From contig WVSL01000013.1 of assembly GCA_015689685.1 (NCBI GenBank), forward strand, positions 50,421 to 114,420: a stretch of 64,000 nt of DNA, written 5' to 3'. A program made the translations under genes and the position numbers. Positions 55,048-62,848 of this stretch are shown piece by piece (the first letter of the stretch is position 1; the number at the start of each line of letters is the position of its first letter). The notes below the pieces were generated by a model that was not told the DNA's origin, ran no database searches, and worked only from the letters and a program-made list of their open reading frames with translations. The stretch comes from Rhodobacterales bacterium HKCCE2091. Its GTDB lineage: Bacteria; Pseudomonadota; Alphaproteobacteria; Rhodobacterales; Rhodobacteraceae.

Positions 55048-55899
55048 ATGCTCGACGATGGCGACGACATCCACCCGCTGTTCAACGGTGCGCCGAAGAC
55101 GACGGAATTCCGCAAGCTGCGGAAGCGGATCCTGCGCGAGACGCGGGAGGCGGTGGATCGCTACGGCATGGTCAACCGCGGCGACCGCTGGCTGGTGTGC
55201 CTGTCCGGCGGCAAGGACAGCTACACGCTGCTGGCCGCGCTGGTGGAGCTTCAGTGGCGCGGCGTGCTGCCGGTCGACCTGCTGGCGTGCAACCTCGACC
55301 AGGGCCAGCCCGGGTTTCCCGCGACGGTGCTGCCGGAGTTCCTGGACCGCATGGGCGTGCCGCACCGGATCGAGTACGCCGACACCTATTCCATCGTGAT
55401 GGACAAGGTGCCCCAGGGGCGGACCTTCTGCGCGCTCTGTTCGCGCCTGCGCCGCGGGAACCTGTATCGGATCGCCCGGGAGGAGGGCTGTTCGGCCGTC
55501 GTGCTCGGCCATCACCGCGACGACATCCTCGAGACCTTCTTCCTCAACCTGTTCCACGGCGGCAAGATCGCGACGATGCCGCCGAAGCTGCTGAACGACG
55601 ACGGCGATCTCTGGGTGCTGCGCCCGCTCGCCCATGTCGCGGAGGAGGATTGCGAGCGTTTCGCCCGCGCGATGGACTACCCGATCATCCCCTGCGATCT
55701 CTGCGGCTCGCAGGACGGGCTGCAACGGCAGGCGATCAAGCGGATGCTCGACGAGTGGGAGACCCGCGCGCCCGGACGCCGCGGCAAGATGGCCTCGGCG
55801 CTGATGAACGTGCGGCCCTCGCACCTGCTGGATACCGGGCTGTTCGACTTTACCGGCCTGCCGCATCCCGGTGCAATCGACGAAAAGTCTATGGAATGA
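55048..55899 (+). CDS. ttcA: tRNA 2-thiocytidine biosynthesis protein TtcA
   Basis: The 283-residue enzyme adds sulfur to C32 of some tRNAs. The PP-loop SGGKDS is at residues 53-58. Cysteines for the 4Fe-4S cluster are C128 and C131 (CALC) and one of C216/C219 (CDLC). [19 protein letters not shown] is diagnostic. It lies on the plus strand between the divergent yidC and the downstream EAL gene. Confidence 0.96.
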   Translation: MLDDGDDIHPLFNGAPKTTEFRKLRKRILRETREAVDRYGMVNRGDRWLVCLSGGKDSYTLLAALVELQWRGVLPVDLLACNLDQGQPGFPATVLPEFLDRMGVPHRIEYADTYSIVMDKVPQGRTFCALCSRLRRGNLYRIAREEGCSAVVLGHHRDDILETFFLNLFHGGKIATMPPKLLNDDGDLWVLRPLAHVAEEDCERFARAMDYPIIPCDLCGSQDGLQRQAIKRMLDEWETRAPGRRGKMASALMNVRPSHLLDTGLFDFTGLPHPGAIDEKSME

Positions 55900-55988
55900 C
55901 GCGGCACCGTTAAGCCGCTGTAAGTCAGTTTGTTTTAGCGCTGGACCCCGGCGCCACGGCCGCGCCACGGCAACGGAGATCGCGCGGT

Positions 55989-57545
55989 ATGACAGGCAGG
56001 AGACGTTCGCGACTGGCCGACCTGCCCCGCCGTCTCGGCGCCCATCCCTACCGGATCGAGCTGATCGCGCTGTTCCCTCTCTTCGCGGTCTCGGGCGCGG
56101 CGCTGACCGACCGCTCCATCGCCGAGATCACCGGGCTCGTCCTGCCGATGCTTCTGCTGCTCGACGTGTTCTCGCGCCTCGTCTTCGCGCCGGCCCGCGC
56201 CGGCAAGGGCACCGGCCCCGCGACCGCGCTCGACCCGCTCACCGGCCTGCCGCTGCGATCTGCGCTGGAAGCCGAGCTGAAGGGCATCGCCGAGGGCGGG
56301 GGCGACGTGACCACCGCGTGCTTCTTCATCCGCCTCGACGGCCAGTCGGAACTGGCGCAGCGATGGGGCCCCGAGGGCCGGGACGAGATCCTGCGCCGCA
56401 CCGCTGAACGCCTGCGCGTCGGCGTCCGCGCCGAGGACCTCGTCGCGCGGGTCGAGGACGGCACCTTCGGCATCGTCCTCAGCCCGGTTCCGCCGTCGCG
56501 GTCGGGCGATCCCGTCAAGGTCGCGGAACGGCTCTCCGCCGTCCTCGCCGAGCCGATCTACATCGGCGGCGGCGCGGCGCAGGTCTCCGCCTCCATCGGC
56601 ATCGCGGTGCCCGACCCGCTCCAGGTCGCCGACCTCGCCCGCGGCGCCGAGGCCGCGGTGACGGAGGCGCAGCAGCAGGGCACCGGCCTGATCCGCCATT
56701 TCTCGGCGGAGTTGCGGGAACGGATCGCGCGGGAAACCGCGCTGACCCGGTCGGTCGACCAGGCGCTCGCGTCGGGCGAGATCCGGGCGTGGTTCCAGCC
56801 GCAGGTCTGCACCGACACCGGCGAGATCTCCGGGTTCGAGGCGCTCGCGCGGTGGCACCACCCGACGCTGGGGGTGCTGTCCCCGGCGCAGTTCCTGCCC
56901 GCGATCCGCAACGCCGGGCGGCTGCCGCGCCTCGGCGAGACGATGTTGCAGCAGGCCCTGTCGGCGCTGACGGCCTGGGACCGCAAGGGCCTGCGCATCC
57001 CCTCCGTCGCGGTCAACTTCTCGCCCGAGGAACTGCGCGACCCCGGCCTCGCCGACCGCGTGAAGTGGGAGGTCGACCGCGTCGACATGCGGCCCGGGCG
57101 GCTGACGGTGGAGATCCTCGAAAGCGTCGCCGCGCTCGGCCAGGACGACGTGATCCTGCGCAACATCGACCAGCTCGCCAGCCACGGCTTCGGGCTGGAC
57201 CTCGACGATTTCGGCACCGGCCAGGCCTCCATCGCCAACATCCGCCGGTTCCACGTCCAGCGGATCAAGATCGATCGGGGATTCGTCACCGGGATCGACA
57301 ACCTGCCCGACCAGCAGGCGGTAGTCGCCGCGATCCTGTCGCTGGCGCAGCACCTCGGCGTCGAGACCATCGCCGAGGGGGTGGAGACGACCGGCGAACA
57401 TTCGATCCTCGCGCAGCTCGGCTGCGGCCATGTCCAGGGCTACGGCATCGCCCGCCCGATGCCCTTCGACGAAACCTTCGCCTGGGTCACGAATCACCGC
57501 GCCCGCACCGTCGCCCCGCCACAGATTGGCCGCCGCACGGGGTGA
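55989..57545 (+). CDS. Membrane-anchored cyclic-di-GMP phosphodiesterase (degenerate GGDEF plus EAL)
   Basis: The 518-residue protein has two N-terminal TM helices (about 22-39 and 45-66), a GGDEF-like domain (about 80-245) and an EAL domain (about 260-505). The diguanylate cyclase active site is lost: the GGDEF position reads VEDGTFG. The EAL domain keeps its catalytic set: EALARW, NFSPEEL, EILES, LDDFGTG, KIDRGF and EGVET. It should therefore hydrolyse c-di-GMP, with the first domain serving as a regulatory, perhaps GTP-binding, module. GGAG precedes the ATG. Its 3' end faces yidD across the tandem-repeat region. Confidence 0.93.
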   Translation: MTGRRRSRLADLPRRLGAHPYRIELIALFPLFAVSGAALTDRSIAEITGLVLPMLLLLDVFSRLVFAPARAGKGTGPATALDPLTGLPLRSALEAELKGIAEGGGDVTTACFFIRLDGQSELAQRWGPEGRDEILRRTAERLRVGVRAEDLVARVEDGTFGIVLSPVPPSRSGDPVKVAERLSAVLAEPIYIGGGAAQVSASIGIAVPDPLQVADLARGAEAAVTEAQQQGTGLIRHFSAELRERIARETALTRSVDQALASGEIRAWFQPQVCTDTGEISGFEALARWHHPTLGVLSPAQFLPAIRNAGRLPRLGETMLQQALSALTAWDRKGLRIPSVAVNFSPEELRDPGLADRVKWEVDRVDMRPGRLTVEILESVAALGQDDVILRNIDQLASHGFGLDLDDFGTGQASIANIRRFHVQRIKIDRGFVTGIDNLPDQQAVVAAILSLAQHLGVETIAEGVETTGEHSILAQLGCGHVQGYGIARPMPFDETFAWVTNHRARTVAPPQIGRRTG

Positions 57546-57582
57546 ATGGGGGGAAGGGGGGCCTTTCCCGGCATCCGGGGAG

Positions 57583-57851
57583 GGCGGTGGAGACCGTTTC
57601 GACTCCGGCTGGGGGCGATGGAGACCGTTTCCAACTCCGGCGTCCGGGGACGGTGGAGACCGTTTCAACTCCGGCAGCCGGGGGGCGGTGAAGACCGATT
57701 CAAGTCTGGCAGTCGGGGGGTGGTTGAGACCGCTGCAACTCCGGCGTCCGGGGAGTGTGGAGATCGCTTCAACTCCGGCAGCCGGGGGCGGTGGAGACCG
57801 CTTCAACTCCGGCATCCGGCGGTCCGGTGAAGACCGTCTCGACTCCGGGAG
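57583..57851. repeat. Minisatellite: eight units of about 34-35 bp
   Basis: Eight imperfect direct repeats fill most of the 402-bp gap between the EAL gene and yidD. The AGACCG core (AGATCG in one unit) starts at 57591, 57622, 57657, 57692, 57727, 57761, 57795 and 57831, giving spacings of 31, 35, 35, 35, 34, 34 and 36. Each unit reads roughly GGTGGAGACCG, then TTTCAACTCCGGC, then NNCCGGGGGC. GGAG/CTCC and CCGG/CCGG segments inside a unit can pair. The period is not a multiple of three, so it is not a protein repeat. There are no spacers, so it is not CRISPR. A partial unit tail (CCGGCATCCGG) precedes it near 57569. Confidence 0.92.
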
Positions 57852-57915
57852 CTTCTGCGACCCGTCGGACCGAAGCCGGTCGGCCGGGGCGATGCGACCC
57901 GACCGGCCCGCGCCC

Positions 57916-57945
57916 GATCCGCCCGACCCCGATCCGCCCGACCCC
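57916..57945. repeat. Perfect 15-bp duplication just after yidD
   Basis: GATCCGCCCGACCCC occurs twice in tandem (57916-57930 and 57931-57945), and GAT of a third copy continues into the yidD stop codon (57948-57950). Read on the minus strand past that stop it would encode Ser-Gly-Ser-Gly-Gly repeats, in frame with yidD. Confidence 0.85.
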
Positions 57946-57947
57946 GA

Positions 57948-58169
57948 TCAGTCCGGGACGTTGTCGATGCCGGATCCGCCGAGCGGGTGGCAGCGGGCGA
58001 TGCGCTTCAGGGTCAGCCAGCCGCCGCGAAGGCCGCCGTGGCGTTCCAGCGCTTCGAGCGCGTAGGCCGAGCAGGTCGGGTGATAGCGGCAGTTGAAGCC
58101 GACGAGCGGGCTGAACGTCACCCGGTAGGCGCGGATCGGAACCGCGAGGATCCAGGCCAGCGGCGTCAC
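57948..58169 (-). CDS. yidD: Membrane protein insertion efficiency factor YidD
   Basis: The 73-residue protein helps YidC-dependent insertion. The family signature is clear: [39 protein letters not shown], with three conserved cysteines counting CHPLGG. The start is GTG, overlapping the rnpA stop (GTGA). It lies in the rpmH-rnpA-yidD operon, while yidC itself is about 3 kb away behind ttcA and the EAL gene. Confidence 0.96.
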   Translation of the reverse strand: MTPLAWILAVPIRAYRVTFSPLVGFNCRYHPTCSAYALEALERHGGLRGGWLTLKRIARCHPLGGSGIDNVPD

Positions 58170-58534
58170 CGGTGCAGCCTTTCCAGCGCCGCGGCCAAGT
58201 CGGCCCGCATCTCCGCGTAGTCGCGCGACACCGTGGCGTCGGCCCGCCCGATCAGCACGTAATCCCACCCCGGCCGGCCGGCGCCGGGCAGGACCTCGCG
58301 CGCGAGCGCGCGCAGCCGCCGCTTGGCGCGGTTGCGGATGACGGCGTTGCCGACCTTTCGCGAACAGGTGAAGCCCACGCGGATGCCGCCGCCATCGCGC
58401 CGGTCGCGCGCCTGCAGCAGGAACCCGGACGTGGGCTGGCGCAGCGCTTTGGCCGCTGCGAGGAAGTCGGCACGGCGGCGCAGGACCTCGATCCCGGCCG
58501 GCGTCGCGCCGCGTTCCCGTTCGGACGGGGCCAT
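58166..58534 (-). CDS. rnpA: Ribonuclease P protein component
   Basis: The 122-residue RnpA is the basic protein cofactor of RNase [28 protein letters not shown] (about residues 55-81) holds the RNR signature that binds the RNA subunit. The ATG at 58534 starts 17 nt after rpmH; the frame upstream overlaps rpmH in another frame and is not used. Confidence 0.95.
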   Translation of the reverse strand: MAPSERERGATPAGIEVLRRRADFLAAAKALRQPTSGFLLQARDRRDGGGIRVGFTCSRKVGNAVIRNRAKRRLRALAREVLPGAGRPGWDYVLIGRADATVSRDYAEMRADLAAALERLHR

Positions 58535-58551
58535 CCCATGCCCCGCGCCGC

Positions 58552-58689
58552 TCAGGCGCTCAGCGACTTCCGGCCGCGGGCGCGGCGGGCGTTGAGGATC
58601 TTGCGGCCGGCCTTGGTGGCCATGCGGGCGCGGAAACCGTGGCGCCGCTTGCGCACGAGGTTCGACGGCTGAAAAGTGCGTTTCGACAT
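58552..58689 (-). CDS. rpmH: 50S ribosomal protein L34
   Basis: The 45-residue L34 is complete: [20 protein letters not shown], then [20 protein letters not shown] and KSLSA. GGAGCGAAGACAG precedes the ATG. It is the first gene of the rpmH-rnpA-yidD operon. dnaA is not adjacent in this window. Confidence 0.98.
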
Positions 58690-58760
58690 CTGTCTTCGCT
58701 CCGGGCATCGCGCGCGTGGGGGCCGCCCCCGCGCGGGGAATCCTTGACGGTGAAGCACGG

Positions 58761-58789
58761 GCAATAGTCGGGCGCGCGCGCCGTGTCAA
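58761..58789 (-). promoter_or_regulatory. Strong promoter of rpmH-rnpA-yidD
   Basis: On the minus strand a consensus TTGACA (58789-58784), 17 nt, TATTGC (58766-58761), then a leader of about 65 nt. In the rest of the 323-nt gap up to the TVP38 gene at 59013 I see only GC-rich spacer; no promoter for that gene is obvious. Confidence 0.8.
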
Positions 58790-59012
58790 CAAACCCGGGC
58801 CCGAATCCGCATCCGCGCGCGCGGCAGGTTCGCGGGAGGGCGCGCGGCGGGGCGGCGGCGGGGCCCGGCCTGAAACATCGCCCGCCGAATGTTACCGGTT
58901 CGGGCCCGGTTCGTGGCTTCCGCGTCACATCGCATCAAGCGGGCGTGATCGGGCCTCATGCGCGCTTTCCCGCACCCTACCTATCGGCGAGCCTCACCGG
59001 GGAGACGACGAC

Positions 59013-59747
59013 ATGCACGACACGATGACCGAACGCCAGCCCGCCCCACTTGCCCGCTACCTGCCGCTGGCGCTGATCGCGCTCGGCGCGGCGGCGGGCT
59101 GGTATTTCTTCGGCGACGCCCTGAGCTTCGAGAGCCTGTCGCGGAACCGCGAGGCGCTGATCGCCTTCCGCGACGCCAACTACCTCGTCACCGTCGTCGT
59201 GTTCATCGCGGTCTACGTCGCCGTCGTCGCCTTCTCGGTGCCCGGCGCGACCGTGGCTACGCTGACCGGCGGGTTCCTGTTCGGCGTCTTTCCCGGCGCG
59301 CTCTTCAACGTCACCGCGGCGACCATCGGCGCGACCGCGATCTTCCTCGCCGCGCGGTGGGGCTTCGGCGAACGGCTGAGCCAGCGGTTCGACGCGTCGG
59401 AGGGCCTCGTGCGCCGGGTGAAGGAGGGGATCGACCGCAACCAGTGGCCGATGCTGTTCCTGATCCGGCTGGTGCCCGCGGTGCCGTTCTTCCTCGCCAA
59501 CCTGCTGCCGTCGATCTTCGGGGTGAAGCTGCACCGGTTCGTGGTGTCGACCTTCCTCGGGATCATCCCGGGCGCGGTGGTCTACACCTCGGTCGGGGCG
59601 GGGCTCGGCGAGATCTTCGAGCGCGGCGAGACGCCGGACCTCGGCATCATCTTCGAGCCGCAGATCCTGCTGCCGATCCTCGGTCTCTGTGCGCTCGCCG
59701 CGCTGCCGATCGTGCTGAACGCCGTGCGCGGCCGGAAAGGACTGTGA
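59013..59747 (+). CDS. TVP38/TMEM64 (VTT domain, DedA-like) membrane protein
   Basis: The 244-residue protein has about six hydrophobic segments and the VTT-domain core VPGATVATLTGGFLFGVFPGALFNVTAATIGATAIFLAARWGFGE, then LIRLVPAVPFFLANLLPSIFGV, where paired re-entrant loops and an Arg are typical. Related proteins may move lipids or ions across the membrane. GGGGAGACGACG precedes the ATG at 59013. It is directly followed by the flavoprotein gene, a pairing also known in cyanobacteria and other bacteria. Confidence 0.92.
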   Translation: MHDTMTERQPAPLARYLPLALIALGAAAGWYFFGDALSFESLSRNREALIAFRDANYLVTVVVFIAVYVAVVAFSVPGATVATLTGGFLFGVFPGALFNVTAATIGATAIFLAARWGFGERLSQRFDASEGLVRRVKEGIDRNQWPMLFLIRLVPAVPFFLANLLPSIFGVKLHRFVVSTFLGIIPGAVVYTSVGAGLGEIFERGETPDLGIIFEPQILLPILGLCALAALPIVLNAVRGRKGL

Positions 59748-59749
59748 CC

Positions 59750-61165
59750 GTGGCGAAACGGATCGAGACGGATGTCTGCGTGATCGGGGCCGGGTCCGGC
59801 GGGCTGTCCGTCGCCTCGGGCGCGGTGCAGATGGGCGCGCGGGTGGTGCTGGTCGAAGGCCACAGGATGGGCGGCGACTGCCTGAACTACGGCTGCGTCC
59901 CGTCCAAGGCGCTGCTGGCCGCGGCGCACAAGGCACACGAGACCGCGACCGCGGAATTCGGCGTCGCGGGCCACGACCCGGAGCCGGACTTCGTCGCCGC
60001 CAAGGCGCATGTCCGGTCGGCCATCGCCGCCATCGCACCCCATGACAGCCAGGAGCGGTTCGAGGGGCTCGGCGTCACCGTGATCCGCGAGTTCGCGACG
60101 TTCGTCTCGCCGACCGAGCTCAGGGCCGGGGACACCGTCATCACCGCCCGCCGCTTCGTCGTCGCCACCGGGTCCGGCCCGTTCGTGCCGCCGATCCCCG
60201 GGCTCGACGGGGTGCCCTACCTGACCAACGAGACCGTCTTCGACCTGGAGGAGCGGCCCGGCCAGCTGCTGATCGTCGGCGGCGGGCCGATCGGGCTGGA
60301 GATGGCGCAGGCGCACCGGCGGCTCGGATCCCGGGTCACGGTGCTGGAGGGGCAGAAGGCGCTGGGCAAGGACGACCCGGAGGCCGCGGCGATCGTGCTG
60401 GCGGCGCTGCGCGACGAGGGGATCGAGATCGTCGAGGGGGCCGAGGTGTCCTCGGTCTCGGGGAGCGAGGGCGCGATCCGGGTCGAGACGAAGGACGGGC
60501 AGGGCTTCGACGGCACCCACCTGCTGATCGCGGTCGGGCGCAAGGTGAACGTGGAGAACCTGGGCCTCGATGCCGCCAACGTGGACCATGACCGCAAGGG
60601 CGTTAAGGTCGACGCCGGGCTTCGATCGACGTCGAACCGGCGCGTCTATGCCGTGGGCGACGCCGCGGGTGGCCTGCAGTTCACCCATGTCGCGGGCTAC
60701 CACGCCGGCGTCGTCGTGCGGCCGATCCTCCTGGGCCTTCCGGCGAAGGCGCGGACCGATCACATCCCCTGGGCGACCTATACCGACCCGGAGCTGGCGC
60801 AGGTCGGCATGACCGAGGCGGAGGCGCGGACGGCCCACGGCGACCGGCTGACGGTCGCGCGCGCCGAGTTCGCCGGCAACGACCGCGCCATCGCCACCGG
60901 CCGGACCACCGGCTTCGTCAAGGTCATGGTGGTGAAGGGCCGCCCGGTCGGCGCCACCATCGTCGGCCCGGACGCCGGGGAGCTGATCCAGGTCTGGGCG
61001 CTGGCGATCTCCGCGAACCTGAAGATGTCCGCGATCAGCGGAATGGTTGCACCTTACCCGACCCTCGGAGAGATTAACAAACGCGCGGCGGGGGCCTATT
61101 TCTCGCCGAAGCTGTTCGATAGTCCGCTGGTCAAACGCGTGGTGCGCTTCGTCCAGCGGTTCTGA
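59750..61165 (+). CDS. MerA-like FAD/NAD(P) disulfide oxidoreductase
   Basis: The 471-residue flavoprotein has the FAD motif GAGSGG (13-18), redox-active C44 and C49 in GGDCLNYGCVPSK, the NAD(P) motif VGGGPIGLEMA, and GDAAG for FAD. The C-terminal dimer motif reads PYPTLGE, with Tyr in place of the His of glutathione and lipoamide dehydrogenases, as in mercuric reductase. It lacks the N-terminal metal-binding domain and the C-terminal Cys pair of true MerA, so mercury reduction is unlikely. GTG codons at 59744 (overlapping the previous stop) and 59750 (better distance from GGAAAGG) are both possible starts. Confidence 0.9.
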   Translation: MAKRIETDVCVIGAGSGGLSVASGAVQMGARVVLVEGHRMGGDCLNYGCVPSKALLAAAHKAHETATAEFGVAGHDPEPDFVAAKAHVRSAIAAIAPHDSQERFEGLGVTVIREFATFVSPTELRAGDTVITARRFVVATGSGPFVPPIPGLDGVPYLTNETVFDLEERPGQLLIVGGGPIGLEMAQAHRRLGSRVTVLEGQKALGKDDPEAAAIVLAALRDEGIEIVEGAEVSSVSGSEGAIRVETKDGQGFDGTHLLIAVGRKVNVENLGLDAANVDHDRKGVKVDAGLRSTSNRRVYAVGDAAGGLQFTHVAGYHAGVVVRPILLGLPAKARTDHIPWATYTDPELAQVGMTEAEARTAHGDRLTVARAEFAGNDRAIATGRTTGFVKVMVVKGRPVGATIVGPDAGELIQVWALAISANLKMSAISGMVAPYPTLGEINKRAAGAYFSPKLFDSPLVKRVVRFVQRF

Positions 61166-61186
61166 AACCGCCGAGGAGGCGCCGGT

Positions 61187-62569
61187 GTGAACTCGCTCTC
61201 GGGGCGATTCCTGGTCCTGACCGTGATCTTCGTGATGCTCGCGGAGATCCTGATCTTCGTGCCGTCGGTCGCGCGGTTCCGCGAGGATTACCTGATGAAC
61301 CGCCTGGAGCGGGCGCAGATCGCCTCGCTGTCGCTGCTGGCGGGCGACGGGATGGTGGACGAGGCGCTGGAACGCGAACTGCTGGAAAGCGCGGGGGTCT
61401 ACCTCGTGGCGCTGCGGCGGGACGGGGTGAGCGAGCTGATGCTGTCGACCGACGACGTGCCCGGCGTCGCGGCGAGCTACGACCTTCGCGGCGCCACCGC
61501 GATGACCCTGATCCGCGACGCGATGATGCAGGTGTTCAGCACCTCGAACGCGACGATCCGCGTGGTGGGGATGCCGGTGCGCGACGGCGGCGAGGTGATC
61601 GAGGTGACGATGCCCTCGGCCCCGCTGCGGGCGGCGATGATCGACTACGGGCTGCGGATCCTGCTGCTGTCTCTTGTCATTTCGATTGTCACGGCGGCGC
61701 TGCTGTTCTTCGCGGTCCGGCGCCTGATGGTGATGCCGATCAAGCGCGTCGTGCATCACATGCGCGACTACGCGGAGGCGCCGCAGGACGCCCGCCGGAT
61801 CATCGAGGTCAAGGCCAAGGTGCGCGAGATCGAGGCGGCGGAAACGGCGCTGCAATCGCTTCAGACGCAACTGACCGGGGCGCTGAAACAGCGCGAGCGG
61901 CTGGCGCAGCTGGGCGAGGCCGTGGCCAAGATCAGCCATGACCTGAGAAACATCCTGAATGTGGCGACGCTCGTGGCCGACCGGTTGGAGATGTCCGAGG
62001 ACCCGGCCGTCGCCCGCACCACGCCCCGGCTGCTCGGCTCGCTCAGCCGGGCGGTGAACCTGTGCGAGGGGGCGCTCGCCTTCGGCCGCGCCGAGGAGCC
62101 GCCGCCGCGCCTGACCCGCGTGGACCTGAGCGCGCTGGTGGAGGACGTGGTGGAGAACGAGCGCATCGCCGGGGACGGCGCGCCGGTCGACTACCTGTGC
62201 GAGATCGAGCCCGGGCTGGTCGCCCGCGCCGACCCCGAACAGCTTTACCGCGTGCTCGCGAACCTGATCCGCAACGCCCGGCAGGCCATCGTCGCCACCG
62301 GCGGCGACGGCGTGGTGACGACCCGCGCCTGCGCCGGCGACGACGGCTGGCTGATCCGCATTTGCGACACCGGGCCGGGCCTGCCCAAGAAGGCGCTCGA
62401 TCACCTGTTCCAGCCGTTCCAGGGCGGGGTCCGAAAGGGCGGGACCGGGCTTGGCCTGTCGATCGCGGCGGAACTGGTGCGCGGCCACGGCGGCCGCCTG
62501 GAACTGGAGCGGACCGGCCCCGAGGGAACGGTGTTCCGCATCACGCTTCCGGCCGGCGCGGCGGCCTGA
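61187..62569 (+). CDS. Sensor histidine kinase (no response regulator adjacent)
   Basis: The 460-residue kinase has TM helices at about 7-27 and 157-177 flanking a periplasmic domain of some 125 residues. A HAMP-like linker follows, then the H-box with phospho-acceptor H251 (SHDLRN), N-box NLIRNARQAI, G1 DTGPGLP and G2 GGTGLGLSI. It starts at GTG with GAGGAGG seven bases before, 21 nt after the flavoprotein gene, so it belongs to the same operon. The stimulus is unknown. Confidence 0.93.
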   Translation: MNSLSGRFLVLTVIFVMLAEILIFVPSVARFREDYLMNRLERAQIASLSLLAGDGMVDEALERELLESAGVYLVALRRDGVSELMLSTDDVPGVAASYDLRGATAMTLIRDAMMQVFSTSNATIRVVGMPVRDGGEVIEVTMPSAPLRAAMIDYGLRILLLSLVISIVTAALLFFAVRRLMVMPIKRVVHHMRDYAEAPQDARRIIEVKAKVREIEAAETALQSLQTQLTGALKQRERLAQLGEAVAKISHDLRNILNVATLVADRLEMSEDPAVARTTPRLLGSLSRAVNLCEGALAFGRAEEPPPRLTRVDLSALVEDVVENERIAGDGAPVDYLCEIEPGLVARADPEQLYRVLANLIRNARQAIVATGGDGVVTTRACAGDDGWLIRICDTGPGLPKKALDHLFQPFQGGVRKGGTGLGLSIAAELVRGHGGRLELERTGPEGTVFRITLPAGAAA

Positions 62570-62626
62570 TTTGCCCCAGTTTTTCCCTTGCACGGGTCCC
62601 GGCAGGGCGCTAAACGGGCGGCTCAC

Positions 62627-62703
62627 GCGCTGGTAGCTCAGTTGGATAGAGTACTTGACTACGAATCAAGGGGTCGGGGGTTCGAATCCTCCCCAGCGCG
62701 CCA
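62627..62703 (+). tRNA. tRNA-Arg (anticodon ACG)
   Basis: A 77-nt cloverleaf with encoded CCA. The acceptor stem is GCGCTGG (62627-62633) with CCAGCGC (62693-62699), followed by discriminator G and CCA. The D arm is GCTC/GAGT. The anticodon stem CTTGA/TCAAG carries loop CTACGAA with anticodon ACG at 62661-62663. The T arm is GGGGG-TTCGAAT-CCTCC. A34 would be read as inosine after TadA editing, covering CGU, CGC and CGA. The flanks 62570-62626 and 62704-62848 show no other gene. Confidence 0.97.
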
Positions 62704-62848
62704 TCTTCCCCGACTGACCTGAAACGAGGCCCTGGCCGCGCCAGTGGGACCCGCCGCGACCGGCGCTTTCCGGATCAGAAACAACACGTCGAAATGACGC
62801 AAATTCTTCCGGCCTCGGCCATGATCCGGCCAGATTTCGCCCCTCTTA

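Noticed and set aside
57583..57851. CRISPR array
   Set aside because: Units are adjacent with no unique spacers, they drift in sequence, and no cas gene is in the window.
57430..58065. Plus-strand open frame across the minisatellite
   Set aside because: The repeat period is not a multiple of three, so the three frames give unrelated copies of the same DNA; the frame starts inside the EAL gene and runs into yidD antisense.
59750..61165. Mercuric reductase gene (merA)
   Set aside because: The N-terminal heavy-metal domain and the C-terminal vicinal cysteines needed for Hg(II) transfer are missing and no mer genes are adjacent.
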